Shown: positions 23,968 to 36,147, numbered from the stretch's first letter. The stretch: DNA of 64,000 nucleotides from Ophiostoma sp. CBS 140.51 (GCA_029298735.1 JANSLP010000077.1:1-64000), one strand, 5' to 3'. Numbers and translations are program-made. Notes: generated from the letters alone by a model not told the origin.

Positions 23968-25286
23968 TTGGAGGGTATGGGGTGAAAATAGAATGAGGGG
24001 CGAGGGAAGTGGGGAGGAGGGGGGATGCTCCCGTTGTTTTGTTGTCGTTCTTTTGCTTCTCTTTTATTGGTTGTGATATTTTTGGCTATTTATTTTGCAT
24101 ACTAGCGAGGCAATATGAAGGGCGAATGTGCATATATATTTCATGCTGAAACCGAGAGATGAAAGATGCTGTTGGACTGGGTGAAAGCTGCACACGTAGC
24201 CGACAGATTCGAACATTAATGGGTTGTTCTTTTCGTGTTTGCATTGTTTGGCAGTATCGCTCTTTCCTGCCAATATTTTTGACTCGTTTTCATATGCAGC
24301 AGTATATGATAAAAAGAAAGAGTCCAGTAAGGCTTGGCCTGGGCGGGAAAGAGCTTTGCGTGACGTGAATTGGCACCTTCTTTGTGAGCAGTACTTGTTA
24401 CGTGTCTGACCAAAACAGCAGGTGCGCCCCGACAAGGCATTCTTCCCCGATTTGTGCGATACTCGAGGCAACCGACGTGGCAGAGCACAAACGAAGCAAA
24501 CAAAGTAGAAGTTTGTACTTCCAAAGAGGACCGGACATGGATAAAATAAAAAAAAACTATAAAAAAGTGCATGTTTCTGTGGTTCTCGTGGTTCTCGTTG
24601 ACTACATTTGACGCATACTGGTCTTGTCGTTTATGCCCAAAAATATGACTCGTCTCACCTCTGCAGAAATGGGCTAGAACTGGGGTAGAACAACAAGTAA
24701 GGTGCGCCTGACATAGGCACCAACATATATATTAGCGGGTCACAAGGCAAGGAAGGGGGAAACTGTGGTGCCCGATGAGGTAGAGGGCAAAATGATATAT
24801 ATTTGGGCGCTCCTCTACTTGAGAAGACGAGCTCCAGGGACAACGGGAGGGTATAAAAAAGATCAAGCATTCTCGGTTCTTCCCCCAAAAATACACGCTG
24901 TGTCTTGGCACGAAATATCTCGAGGCCAAACGGTAAAATAGAACAAGAAATGTGAGTGAAAAAGAGACCATGAATCGTTAGCAGAAGAAACCATATTGAA
25001 GAAGGAGCGAAATTGCGGAAGGAACGAGGAAAGAAAGGTAGGAAGAAGGCAAAAAATAAACAAACAGAAGACACGGCGAAAAAGGAAAGAGCCAAGGAGG
25101 ACCAAAAAATGCAGACAGAGACCCAGTCGGTCGAAAAAAAATGAAGCTAATGGAAAGAACGAAGAACAAAATGGGAACTAACAAAAAAGGGGCAAAATGG
25201 GGGAAATCAAAACAAACGGGAGACTAAAAAAACGCAGCAACCATCACCGCTCCCAATATGGGAAACCGATCTGATACACCGCCGAA
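23968..25286. other. Intergenic region between convergent genes
   Basis: This holds the 3' flanks of the Hsp70-like gene (+) and the C2H2-like gene (-). The plus strand is purine-rich at 24990-25220. No gene is supported; open frames here are short and low-complexity. Confidence 0.6.
23997..24024 (+). other. Possible RNA G-quadruplex in the Hsp70-like gene 3' UTR
   Basis: Four guanine runs of 4, 3, 4 and 6 are separated by loops of three or four bases, about 30 bases after the stop codon and on the transcribed (sense) strand. This matches the simple quadruplex pattern; function is inferred only. Confidence 0.45.
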
Positions 25287-26866
25287 TCACTTTCTGCGAC
25301 CATCTCTCTTCTTGTCATCTTTCTTGTCACTGCGCTTCTTTTCGTCTTTCTTGTCACTGCGCTTCTTGTCGCCATCCCGCGTTCTGTGAGAGTCTCCACG
25401 AAGCGCAAGCTTACGGACATCGGCAGGATCTCCGGTCTCATTAGCTGGATAAGAGGCACCGGTGCCATGGCTTCCATCGCCGGTGTAGCTTCCGTCGCCG
25501 GTGTAGCTTCCGTCGCCGGTGTAGCTTCCGTCGCCGGTGTAGCTTCCGTCGCCGACGTAGCTTCCGTCATCGGCATAGGTTCCGCCACCGGAATAGCTGC
25601 TATCGTCGAAATAGTGGGCGTCGCCGCCATGGCTCCCATTGCCAGCATAACCAGCCTCGTTATAGCCATACTTGCCTACAGAACTGTGAGCGGCGCTTTC
25701 GTGCTCGTGCTCAAACTGTTCTAGCATTGCGTAGGCATCTTTGCTAATCACTTTGTGGCGGCAGAGATGACGCAACAAAGTCCAATCGCAACATGCACGA
25801 AGCCGGTCCGCGTCGCCACAGCGATAATGCTCGCTGATGTGAAGCATTCGACGTTCAAAATTTTCTTCTCGCTTCCGCCCTTTCTCCTCCTCATAGAACG
25901 ATTTCCCACAGAACCAACAGTGGCACTGACTGGGAAATTTCCCCTTCAGGTGGCTTTCATGATGCCTCGCCCAGAGCTTTTCGTAACGCAGCGGGAAGAC
26001 ATAGTCGCAGCTTGTGAAGGCAAACTCGCACGGAAGAACACCGTTCGCTTCAGCTTGGGCTCCCGGGGCCATTTGCACAGGCTCAGTAGTCCCGTGCATA
26101 TGGTATGGCCCAGCCGGCCCTCCGGTGTCAAAGTTGTCATCTGCCTGGTTGGCTTCGTGCTCCGAATCTGAGTCCATGTGCACGTCACTACCATACGCAT
26201 AGCTTGACAAGCTTGAGAAGCTGGACAAGCTGGACATGCTCATCCGTCTGCTGCCATCCATGCTTCGAGAATCGTCTGGCATAAGAGGTGGCGACCGATC
26301 TCTTTCTGTATAGAGACCGGTTCCGACTGGTGAGGGCGCTTCGAGTGAGAAAACCCTACTAGGTGGGATGTATTCGTTTGGTGTCGACATCTCATCGGCC
26401 ACCGTGTCTTGGGACGAATGTCTGTCGCCATCTCGGGACCCGTCATTTTCTGTGAGCGTGTCGCCGGACTCTGACCAGATTGTGGGGTCGTTTACTTGCG
26501 GCAAATCTTTTTCTGGAAAGAGAATGTTAACGCTTGGGACACATATCACCAAAGCAATGTTGGAGAGAGAGAAAGAAAGAGAAAGTAAGTACCTTCGGTG
26601 TTGGCCGAATTGGATGAGCCATGTGTGGATGCCGCGGAGTCGTAATCATCATAGACCGAGTCATGGGTTCCCGTCCAAGTATCGTCCAGACTGATGTTGT
26701 CGTCTTCGTCATCATTCGTATATTCCCCACCATCCGCATATTCCTCACCATTCGCAACTTCCTCTTCATTCGCACCTTCCTCATCATCCACATTTTTCTC
26801 GTATTCCACACCTTTCCCACGCCTTCTTGGAGGTATACCTCTGCCCGACCGACCTGATGATGACAT
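25287..26866 (-). CDS. C2H2-like zinc-finger protein with GDGSYT repeats and a charged tail
   Basis: Two exons (26866-26593 and 26512-25287) with an 80-nt intron. The donor is a weak GTACTT, the acceptor is CCAG, and a GTTAAC branch site is present; the product is 499 residues. The only in-frame ATG upstream of the domain is used as start. Residues 1-90 are Arg/Gly then Asp/Glu/Gly/Tyr-rich. Two Cys/His groups lie at about 253-278 (C253, C259, H274/H275, H278) and 288-320 (C288, C290, C293, H316, H320), the second resembling the CxxC...HxxxH fingers common in fungal proteins of unknown role. Residues 408-440 are tandem GDGSYT hexapeptides, and the last 30 residues are alternating Lys/Arg/Asp. 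No DNA-binding specificity can be read from it. A nuclear protein is a guess from the fingers and the basic tail. Confidence 0.75.
25467..25610 (-). repeat. 18-bp coding minisatellite
   Basis: Tandem 18-bp units encode GDGSYT-type hexapeptides in the C2H2-like gene. The central four units are nearly identical and the outer ones degenerate, as expected for a repeat that changes copy number by slippage or unequal exchange. Confidence 0.85.
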
Positions 26867-29738
26867 TGCCGACGTGTATCTGTGTATTGCTGCACGCGGA
26901 GAAATGTCGAGTGACTGATAAAAATGGGTAGCAGAGATGGCAGGTTCACCTCCGAGCACAGAATATCACTCCACCTCTTCCCAACCGGTACACAAAACTG
27001 AGCTAGAATATTGAAGCCGAAAGAGAAGGATGTAAAGTTTGTTTCACAAGGTAAAAGTGAAGTCAGGAAAAGGGCATGGAGTATGGGAAGCGAACAGATG
27101 GGAGGGATGAGGCTCTCAGAGCTTGGCCGAAAGCTAACAAGGACAGAGCGGAAATATATACATTGGAGCAACCCTAAAGGGAGCCACCACGATAAAAGAT
27201 GGCAAGGGACCCTCGAATTGCCCGAGACAACGAAGGATCAACTTGTTCTCCTACGATTCGAGAAAAAGCGGCCGCTAATGGCCCGAGCAGCGATCCCGTC
27301 CACACTCACCAATATGATTCCGACGAACAAAGAGGCAGGATGCGAAGTCTGTGCAACGTCTTTGCGGAGATGTCCAGTCTTATACTAGACCCATGTTCCT
27401 TTGCACCAATGGTCTAATGGACGCTACACCCTTTTTTTTATTTTATGATCCTTACCTACATACTGACTTTGTTTAGGCTGCATACCTCAGTCACTTGCGA
27501 CACCACAGTGGGCTGGACGGCTGTTGGTATGATACAAACGTACCTCCGCAGATGTGCAAGCGCTCATGAGAAGCGCAACCTTCCAAGCCCGGGATGTATC
27601 TGTCAAAAGACACTTCCGGTCCACTCTCAATAATAATTTATCCCTTTGCTTTTCCCTATCTTGCCCGTCGAATCTGACTACTTGTGGCTCTTGAAGAGTG
27701 GTTGTCCACGACTGGGCTGCGGGAAAACGAGGTTGGGCCGCCGAGCTAGCACGTGGAAGTATGATAGTTGGGTCTTCATGTTTGCATCTCGGATCACCAA
27801 AAGCTACCAAATTCCGACCCGGATTTGATGGCACGTTTGCGATTGCAGAACATCAATTTGCGCCAGCCGACTCGGCTACGAAACGACCACAATGGTGCTC
27901 TTGGTACCGCACGATCTTGCGACATAAGAAGAAGAGAGCCAAAGAAAACAAAGAAAGAAGAAGTGGCTGGCAGGCTGACGGCAAAAGATCAACCTCCGTT
28001 TGAGGCTCAAATCTTCATGTCTCGAATCACAACGGAACACGTCGGAGCTAAAAACGAATGAGACCAAACACCCCGGCGATGGGCCACCGACAGCGACCAT
28101 GTGACAAGATCAAACCGGCACTCGGCAGTGCTACCTTTCTCAGACTGAACTCGATGGCTCTGAATTTGTTTTACAGCCATCTACAGCATAAGGGCACGCA
28201 ACAACATCTTCTCACCTGTTTGTTGTGCTGATATACGGCAACATCGGATCTGCGTTGGGGTCCCGTTATATCTCAAAACTGCGGAACATTTGCTATTTTT
28301 GAACAAAGGACGGCGCGGACCGACAGGGCAGAAGCTAAAATTATGCAAAAACTGACAGAAAGCAACAATATCAACACATCACTCACTTTGGCAGCTCTCT
28401 CCAGCATTTGAAGAACCCCACTCTTCAGGGTAAGGCTGATAATGTCCCAGTTTTGCTCACGTCAAATATGACAGGATCTCGTCGGGAAGAGACGAGAAGA
28501 GGAAGGCTGGACGAAAAAGATGGGATCAAAGGTAGCTGGCACAAGATCAAGAGTCCTGAGGCTCTGCAAGACACTTTTCGATTTGATTGCTTCCGAAGCC
28601 CAATTACCACAAGAGACCTTCTCTTCTCTTGGCCAAGGCTCCAGGTGGCTGCAGTCTTATCGTTGGCTTAACATCACCAACCAAACTCAGCGTAACCTGG
28701 AGGGTCACCCTGCTCTCCACTTGGAGCAAACGTGCATGCTACATACGAGTCCGCGACCAGTATCACGCAATGGAGAGCGTTCAGTGGATAAGCGGAACGA
28801 GAAAAGGAAAGATGGTGGCATATTATGCCTCTGCCCCACTGTTAACAAAGCATCTGAGATGACGCTCTTTTCTCAGGAACGTCTTGCTGGGTTTGAAAAA
28901 GAAAAAGAAGTGCGGAGAGAAAACGAGGGGATGCAACCTCCATCGCATCCACCAGTCCTATCGGTTTTTTTTTTTTTGGCCCACTTTCTGCGGTTCTTTT
29001 TCTTCCTTTTTATCTTTCTTTTTACCGCGAAGATGGGCAGAAGCGTCCTTGGTTTGTCTCGGGAGGACAGGACGCACTATCGCTCTCCTACCATGCAGCT
29101 GCCGAGGGGAAAACTGCTCTGCACCACACAGCACGGAACTTGGCGGCAGGCTGTCTTGAAAATGGTGTGGGGGCCAAGGGCTGGTTGCTTTTGGGCCTTC
29201 GTCCCGGCCGCATTTTCAGTCCACCTCAGCTGTTTATGAGGCACGTTGTGCGTGTCAGGCCATCGTAGTTGGGTCATGGGAGGTACGGCAAGTGCTGCGT
29301 GTAGCTGAGGTGTACAACAAAAAGAAAACATAAGTACATAAGTAATGCCCGATTTCTCAATGAAGAAGGATGGGAAGCGGCGTCTCCGAGTCCTATTAAC
29401 TAGAGCTACAGAATCGGGGACAGGTAAGAGGAAGAAGAAGAGCTCCTCCCACACTTTATTCATATCGGCCCATCTGTCCATCGGCTTCGTTTGCGACTCC
29501 CCGTTACTTACAGCAACTTTTCATGCTTCTTCGAGGTTTGTTTGAGGTTTGTGTGCAGTTGTGCTCTTTTTGCGCCGCTTAGGTTGCTTTCTTCTATGCT
29601 TGTTTATATGCTTGCTTGTTTCTCATTCCGTGTGCCCTCGTATGCATGCATGCATGTAAAACTGCTTGGTTGCTCAGTCTTTTGGTTGTTCTTTTTTTTG
29701 CTGCATGATGCTTTACACCTTCCTTGTTGGGTTGCATT
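26867..29738. other. Intergenic region between two minus-strand genes
   Basis: This contains the upstream region of the C2H2-like gene and the 3' flank of the coiled-coil gene. No gene is supported. Open frames at 27011-27388 and 28520-29239 (+) have no recognisable motif, and the latter ends in a Phe-rich stretch from a T-run at 28965-28978. A short ATGC repeat lies at 29642-29656. Confidence 0.55.
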
Positions 29739-32381
29739 CTATTCTGCGGCACACAAGACTCTCGCTTTGCAAATCACGTTTGTGTATTGCAAGTGGCTGC
29801 CGGTCTCATCGCCTCGCTTTATGATGCCCGGAAACGTCACACATGCAATCTCCCGCTGGGATAGCCCATCATCGTCGTCCTCTTCACCCCCGATATCCTC
29901 CATTGTAGCCGCATCATATAGTACTTGTTGGTGGGGCACGATGGAGGGCATGATGACGCGGAAAACGGCCTTTTGGGTCACCAGCAGCCGTGCCAGCTCC
30001 AGTGCACTGGTGACAAGCTGCCGTAGTGCCTGATCTCGCGCATCCGTGCGCTGCACGTCAGTGATAGCATCCAGCACATCGTTGGCACGCCTTACAACCT
30101 CATCGATCACGCGCGTTGTCTCCACCTGCAGGTGTTGGGCACTGTCTTTGCTGATAATATCCAGGGTTAGAGCCCGCCACTGGTTGATCGGCTCAGCCGT
30201 CTTGGCTACCGATTTGGAGAAGTTGAGTTAGAAAATAATTATACCGGGGTATCAATAAAGATAAGAATATAATTTTAGGAACAGAGAAAAATATTCCCCA
30301 TGAAAGAAAATAAGTAAGAAACCATGCCTTTGTGTGGAAGATGAATGTGTGGGAGACTGCCAAGAAAAAAAAGACTGAAACCATTGGCTGACAGTATATC
30401 ACTTACCAAACGGTTTAAGAAACGATTCCACCTCTTCGAGCTGCGCCGCTTGTTCTGGCGGGAGACCAACGAAGTAGGCATTGAATATCAAGTCGACAAG
30501 CAGGCGTGACACGGCAGATTGCAACAAATGTAGCTTGGCGGAGTGCCGTAGGTCGTCATACATGGGTACTAGTTGTGCGAGGCTCTCGCGCGCTTTCTTA
30601 CTGGCCTTGTCGATATCTGTACCGAGAACGAAGGGGGGTGAAACAGAAAGTATTTGATTAGCAAACCGTTCTCGGACTTTCAAATACAAGACAGCGAGTG
30701 ATATGCAACGCATCGATGCGAGGACAAATAAAAAGAGAGAAAACATGGGAGGGGCAGTAGTTGGGAGCCGCATCATGACCGACATAGGAGTGATTAAATA
30801 GAGAGAGAGGGGAATGAGGCTCTGCAAGTAGAAAATAGGGTGGTTCTGGTGCAAAATGAACATTGCGATATGGTGGTTGCAGCTGCTTGGACAGGAAGGA
30901 TTGGGTGGACGGGGCGATTGAGTGACAAATAGGATGATAGCAAGTGAAGAGGAATGTGTAAGACAAGAACGGATGTCGTTCGTGACTCTTTATGACCACA
31001 TACCTAACTTGGAACGCCGAAAGTGCACAATTACCCAATTCTGCAAGCCGTTGGCTAGGCGTGCCATACCGTCACCAAAGACCTCGTCGCTGGCGACCTG
31101 GCCGCCAGAACGCGTGGATGTGCTAACCCATTCCTTGAGCCCTCGAACTTGCTCTCGTAGTGACCGTGCCTCTTCGTCTCGTGCAACAGCGGCGCGTTGC
31201 ATCTCCTCCCAACCAGCACGCAATTCTGAGCGTTCGGCTTCTCGCAGATCGACCTCGGCGCGCAGGAGTTGGTTTTCGGTATCGGCCTGGGCAAGCTGCT
31301 GTTGTAAACGGCTATGTTTCGCCTGCCAAAATGTGGCCGCCTCAGACTCGGCCTTGCTCAGCTTGTCGAGCTCGCGCGTGAACTCAGATTCCATGATCTT
31401 GAGCTCGCGCTCCAGCTGGGCGATGCGCATGTCCTTTTCCTTGACGAGCTGTGCTGATGCGGCAGCGGCATTGATTGAGGCAGCCGCTGCTGCCGCGGAC
31501 ACAGACGATGAAGACGATGCCAAGGACGAGATGCTATGGTGGCCGTGGTGGTGGTGGTGATGGGTGTGCTGATTCTGGTGCCGTGTGTGGTGGTTATGGT
31601 GATTGGCCGTGTAGATAAAATGATCCTTGGCACTGTTGCCGCTACCCGAGGACGTCATGCTCACACCCCCTCCAACATTTCCTCCACCACCAGGACCCAT
31701 ACTGCCGCCGCCGCCGCCGCCGCCGCCTCCGCTACCGTTGTTGCCGCTGCCACCGCCACCCGTGCCGGGCCCAGATCCGCCGCCGCCGCCACTTGAGGCT
31801 CCGCTTGGCGGATCTGGGACAGTCGAGGTACTTTGGTTACCGGCACCAAGGGCGACGCGTGGCGGTGGTGCTATTAAAATGTTTGACGAAGCTGTACCGT
31901 CTCCGCTGCTGTTGTTGGTCGGCGGGGATGGCGGGCCGCTGCCACTGGCGCCTCGTTGGCCGTTGTCGTTGGTATTGTTGCCGCCATTTCCCGTCCCCGA
32001 GGGAGAGGTTGCAGCAGCCGTCGCAGCTGATGTTGTCCGCAGCACGTGTGATGACGAGGCTACTCCGGCCGCCGCCGATCCTGCGCCTCGACGCTTGCTA
32101 CTGCTCCGGCTGGTGCTGGAGTTCGAGCCGCCCGACGCGCCCGCCGCAGCACCGGCAGAGCCACCGCCCCCACCGGCTTTCTGTGGTGGTGATGAGGGTG
32201 CCACGGCCGCGGGTGGATTTGGTGTTCCAGGAAAGGAGGAGAGCGGCTGGTACCCCGCGGCGCTGTTATTGGCCACGTCCGAGGTGGAGGAGACGACTGA
32301 AGATGATGAAGAGGACGCGATAGACGAGGAAGATGCGAGTGACGAGGCTGTTGTGGCGGCCGCTGGCGGTGGGTTAAGCAT
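29739..32381 (-). CDS. Coiled-coil protein of unknown function, conserved C-terminal region
   Basis: Three exons (32381-31004, 30616-30407, 30205-29739) encode 684 residues. The donors are GTATGT and GTAAGT, the acceptors CAG and TAG, and the frame is kept through both. The introns are 387 and 201 nt, long for this window. Residues 1-300 are Ser/Ala/Gly-rich with a poly-His segment (about 265-290). A coiled coil spans about 309-418. The C-terminal part (about 430-684) is non-repetitive and compositionally normal, with motifs LQNWVIVHFRRSKL and FPGIIKRGDETGSHLQ. I believe I have seen similar blocks in fungal proteins of unknown function but cannot name a family. No transmembrane segment or catalytic signature is visible, and I do not assign a role. 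Gene structure is better supported than function. Confidence 0.8.
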
Positions 32382-33489
32382 GGTTTTCTTTCAATTAAAC
32401 TCTGCAATAGAGACATCCGAGATGGAGATCGTGTGCTGTTCCAGTTGCAATCGGTGGCCGTCAACCGGATGATGGGATTGTCTTGTGTGAGAGCGGCGTG
32501 TGAGCGCACTGACAGCCAGGGGCACTCAAGCAAAGTCGTAGGTAACGTCAATCAAGGCTGTTGCCTCGTGAATTCATTAAATGGTCATAAAGCGTCGATA
32601 TCAAAGAGCATGGCCGGTCGCGCCGGGCTGTGCGTGTGTGTGTGTGGGCGGGGTTGTGCCTAGCAAAAGGCGGAGGGCGCGCCAATGTCGCGAAAGGGCC
32701 CAGTTGTCGGTCGTTGATGCGGCCTAGCAAGGCTACGTCGTTTCACGATGTTCAATTGAGATTTGTGGTCTTTGTTGTCATTATTAGATTGTCCGAAGAT
32801 AGGAGACGCAGCCAAACGAAGTTGAGTTGTGAGACAGGGAAGGGAAGGAGGGCCTGGGTGAGAGAACGAAGTGGGTCATACATGGGAATCATTTGTCGCG
32901 AATGGCAGGCGTGACTGGCAGGTGAGAGACGGGCCAATTCGTGGGGAAAGGAAGGCGCAAACGGGCGGCCGGCGGGGCAAGGCAGCCACTGGTGGACGGA
33001 GACTTTGGCGCCTAGCGGATGCTTAGGAAAGGCAGGAACGGGAAACAGCAGATCAAAGAAAAGAAAAGATGCCTAGGCAGACAAGGCTGAAAGAAACATC
33101 ATAAAAAATATGTGCAATTCTGACAGCTCTTCCAGCACATTTCGCTCATTCACAACATCCCGAGCCGACTAGCGCTGCTATTTCAACTGAGCTGGCAGCC
33201 TGGTGCGATGCAACTTGGGATGATCGAATGCAGCCATCTTCTTTCTGCCTCGTCATATTTTCGTAAAAACCAAGGCCTTCACCTCTTCTCTCTGAAGCAT
33301 TTTTATTTGAATTTTGACTGATGCCTTTACTGATAACAAAGACTACATGGCTAGTTAATACCGTTGAAATGGGTCTTTTTGATCAGGATCACCACCACCA
33401 CCACGACGTACAAAAAATATGTCACAATCTTGGTCCAATGTTTTTATGCAGATTTTTATGTCCATTTACAAGGTTCCCAAGCTGTAGAT
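32382..33489. other. Intergenic region between two minus-strand genes
   Basis: This is the promoter side of the coiled-coil gene and the 3' flank of the RNA ligase-like gene. It holds a GT dinucleotide run near 32634-32646 and a CCA triplet run near 33389-33404. No gene is seen. Confidence 0.6.
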
Positions 33490-34326
33490 CTAAATGCTGA
33501 CCTCAGCCTCGACGGGATATGCTGCATCAGCTACAGCGCCGTCGTCGTCCACTGCTGTCGTCTGTGCTCCCATGCGGCACAAGGCAACTTTCTGAACAGG
33601 CACTTTCTCCATCCACACAAAATCATCATACCGCTCGATTAGCTCGCGCGCGTCAAATGTGAGCTTTGCTCCTCCACCACCTCCTCCACCTCCACGGTTG
33701 CCTCCGCGACCTCCCCGTCCACTACCGCCTCGCCTCTCCTTGGCGTAGACACTGTTCACAATGGTTGCGTGCAAAAGCAGTGGCCGCTCGTCAGGGACCA
33801 TGAGATCGGCAAAGACAGACCGCACGCGCTCGCACAGTTCGAGGAGTGGACCGCCTGCTGCTGCAAGACTGCCCGTCTTCTCATCCACGGGCGACGCATA
33901 GAGCACAGTCGCCCGCGCTGGTGGCTGCATGGCATGAAGACCGCGAAGAGCTATGGAGATGGGCTTCTCCTCTGCTGCCCCTGCGGCTGGCACCACCTTA
34001 TCGTCCCTTGACAAAGATTGAAGCCGAGAAACAGCCTCCTGCAGCCGATCGCCATCAAGACTTAACACGCCAAGCGTCAAGTGCAAGGTGCCGACCGGCC
34101 GAAGAGCTGTGGGCGGCAGCGGACCCCGGCGCACGGTCGTGTTCCGGTTGTTGGCGCTGCTGGGCCCGCCGCTACCGCCGCTTGTCATTGCGACAGACGT
34201 GGCTGCCACATCGGCATGGAACGTGGCCAGGCTGTCGGCGAGTTGAGGCCGGCCGGCTATCGTTGCCAGCGGAATGCATAAAAAGTGCGTCAGCTGCGGC
34301 CGCGGTGGCGGTTTTGGTGGTGGCAT
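33490..34326 (-). CDS. 2'-5' RNA ligase-like (AKAP7-type) protein
   Basis: A single exon of 278 residues from the first ATG. The two-His phosphoesterase signature is present as HLT (H82, T84, within LHLTLGVLSL) and HAT (H186, T188, within LLLHATIVNS), spaced about 100 residues apart as in the AKAP7/ASCC1-type branch of the 2H superfamily. Between the second motif and the conserved end (LTFDARELIERYDDFVW) lies an RGG/poly-Gly insert (about 198-220), which could bind RNA. Members of this superfamily open cyclic phosphates or act on 2'-5' linkages; the substrate of this one cannot be inferred. It lies 370 bases downstream of the WD40 gene on the same strand. The domain call is firm, the enzymatic role is not. 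Confidence 0.85.
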   Translation of the reverse strand: MPPPKPPPRPQLTHFLCIPLATIAGRPQLADSLATFHADVAATSVAMTSGGSGGPSSANNRNTTVRRGPLPPTALRPVGTLHLTLGVLSLDGDRLQEAVSRLQSLSRDDKVVPAAGAAEEKPISIALRGLHAMQPPARATVLYASPVDEKTGSLAAAGGPLLELCERVRSVFADLMVPDERPLLLHATIVNSVYAKERRGGSGRGGRGGNRGGGGGGGGAKLTFDARELIERYDDFVWMEKVPVQKVALCRMGAQTTAVDDDGAVADAAYPVEAEVSI

Positions 34327-34696
34327 AGCGAGATTGTGTTCCGTATGCGTCGATAGATGTTTGTGAAGTAAAACAAACCAAAAAAATTGGTAAGGAGGAA
34401 TGCTGGTGCTGGTCTGCTTTAATGCGATCGCTTGCTTTCGCTATGAGGCTGAATCTCGTCTTGACTTTGCCGGAGGAAAGAGTCAGTGGTCGTAGCTGGT
34501 GCAAAAATAGGCACTATCTCAGGCACCAACCGCTAAAACCACCAATATTACAGCGCCAATTTAGCCACACCAAATCCCGCCCCATCCTTCACACGCACTT
34601 GAGAACTGTCCCGTGAAATCAAAGTCTATAGTTTTGTAGTTTTTATTCCTAGATTTTGTGAACATGCAGTTCCTTACGTTTGACCCTCCATCTAAT
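34327..34696. other. Short intergenic region
   Basis: 370 bases separate two minus-strand genes: the 3' end of the WD40 gene and the start of the RNA ligase-like gene. It is AT-rich near 34370-34400. No other element is recognised. Confidence 0.6.
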
Positions 34697-36147
34697 CTAA
34701 TCATCGTCCATCAGGGCGGCCAGCTCGGCCTCTTCATCGGCCGTCATCAGACCTCCCTCCTCAGCATCCTTGCCAGCGTCGTGGTCAACAATGCCAGCCG
34801 CTGCCGCTGCCCGGTCCTCCTCCTGCTGCTTCACAAGAGCGTCCACATCGGACTTGGCCAGTGGCCATGTCCGCACTGTCCCGTCAAGGCTTACACTGCA
34901 CAACCGGCGTCCATCGCCGAGCACAGTAAGGTCTGTCACCTCGTCAAAGTGGCCTGCAATGGAAGCGTAGCGAGAGTTGGCGGTGCTGTCGGCGGCATCA
35001 GCTGCTCCAGTGCGGTCCCAGTACTGAAGGTCCTCATCCCGACCAGCTGTCACCACCCAAGAATCCGTCACAGCCACAGCGCGGACGTGGTTGCCGTGGT
35101 GGAATGTGCTGCTGCCACTGCCGACGGTCTCGCGGTGCTGGAAGCCGTGAAGACGCGACAGGCACTTGACTGTGCCGTCACCACTGGAGGTCCACAGGTT
35201 GACATCTTCGCCGTCGTCATCGCCGCCGCTGTAGTTGTAGTCCTCAAACACGACCTTGTACACTGTCGTCTCGTGGGCTAGAAGTGTCTTTTTGGGCCGG
35301 TTCGCGGTGACATCCTTGCTGTTGCTGTCATCCTGTGCATCCTCTGTCACCTGCTCCCAGCCATCTAGCCGCACCCTCCACCGCCGGATGTGCGGGTCAC
35401 TGCTTGCACTCACCAGCCAGATCTCGTCGCGTGTCGTTGCCACCGGGTCGATCGCCAGATCTTGCACCGCCAGCATGCTCTGCCGGTTTCCCTTGACTGT
35501 CGGCCCGCTGTCCTGCAGCGTGTGGATCCGCTTGCCCGAAGCCACATCCCACACAATAATCTTCTTGTCAGCGCCGCCGCTGATCAGCACGTCCTGCTCG
35601 CCCAGGCGCCCACATAAGACGGCCTTGACAAAGTCTGTGTGGCCACCGCCGCCGGCACCACCTGTCAGACCGTACCGCAGACCAGCCTGATGCGTGTCAC
35701 GGTCAAATGACCACACTGTCTTGTCCCACGACCCCGCAAACAGTGTCTTGCCGCCGGGCCCGCCCAGTGCAAGCGACGTGACTGGTGCTGTCGGGCCACG
35801 GTATGCTGTGGCCTTGGCATCGTTGTCACTCTCATCGAGCACATTGACACGCCGTGCCGAGCCAGCAGACTCGGCCACAAAGACGTGTGCTGTCGAGGTC
35901 GGGTCAGCCAGCACGGCCAGCACCTTGGACTTGAGCGCTATGGGGCTGCCGTACTTGTTGGCCGACTTGGCCGACCGACGCTCCCTCAATTCTTGGGCGG
36001 CACTAAGTCTTGTTAGCAGGCACTCTGCTGTCTCTGTTGATATACTCAGTAGATTGAGGCTGGTCTCAGTGGCCCATTTTCAGGGGGTGGTTTGATTTCA
36101 AAAACTCACTCAGTCTCAAAGAACCGCTGAGGATCAGCTGTCTGCAT
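34697..36147 (-). CDS. WD40-repeat protein
   Basis: Two exons: a 38-nt first exon (36147-36110, beginning MQTADPQRFFET) and 36002-34697, joined across a 107-nt GTGAGT...TAG intron with a TGCTAAC branch site. The product has 447 residues. Several WD40 units are visible: LFAGSWDKTVWSFD, LISGGADKKIIVWD, WLVSASSDPHIRRW, LWTSSGDGTVKCLS, VVTAGRDEDLQYWD and LCSVSLDGTVRTWP. These give at least six blades and probably one seven-bladed propeller, followed by an acidic tail ending EEAELAALMDDD. WD40 propellers are protein-interaction scaffolds; I cannot assign this one to a named complex. It is divergent from Ctf4 with 654 bases between the two start codons. Confidence 0.88.

Noticed and set aside
27402..27430. 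tRNA A-box-like TGGTCTAATGG followed by a T-run
   Set aside because: No B box (GGTTCRANNCC) follows within a tRNA length and no cloverleaf stems can be drawn.
31627..32472. 281-codon plus-strand frame, Pro/Ala-rich
   Set aside because: It is the mirror image of the Gly/Ser/Ala-rich exon of the minus-strand coiled-coil gene, whose splicing and C terminus are coherent.
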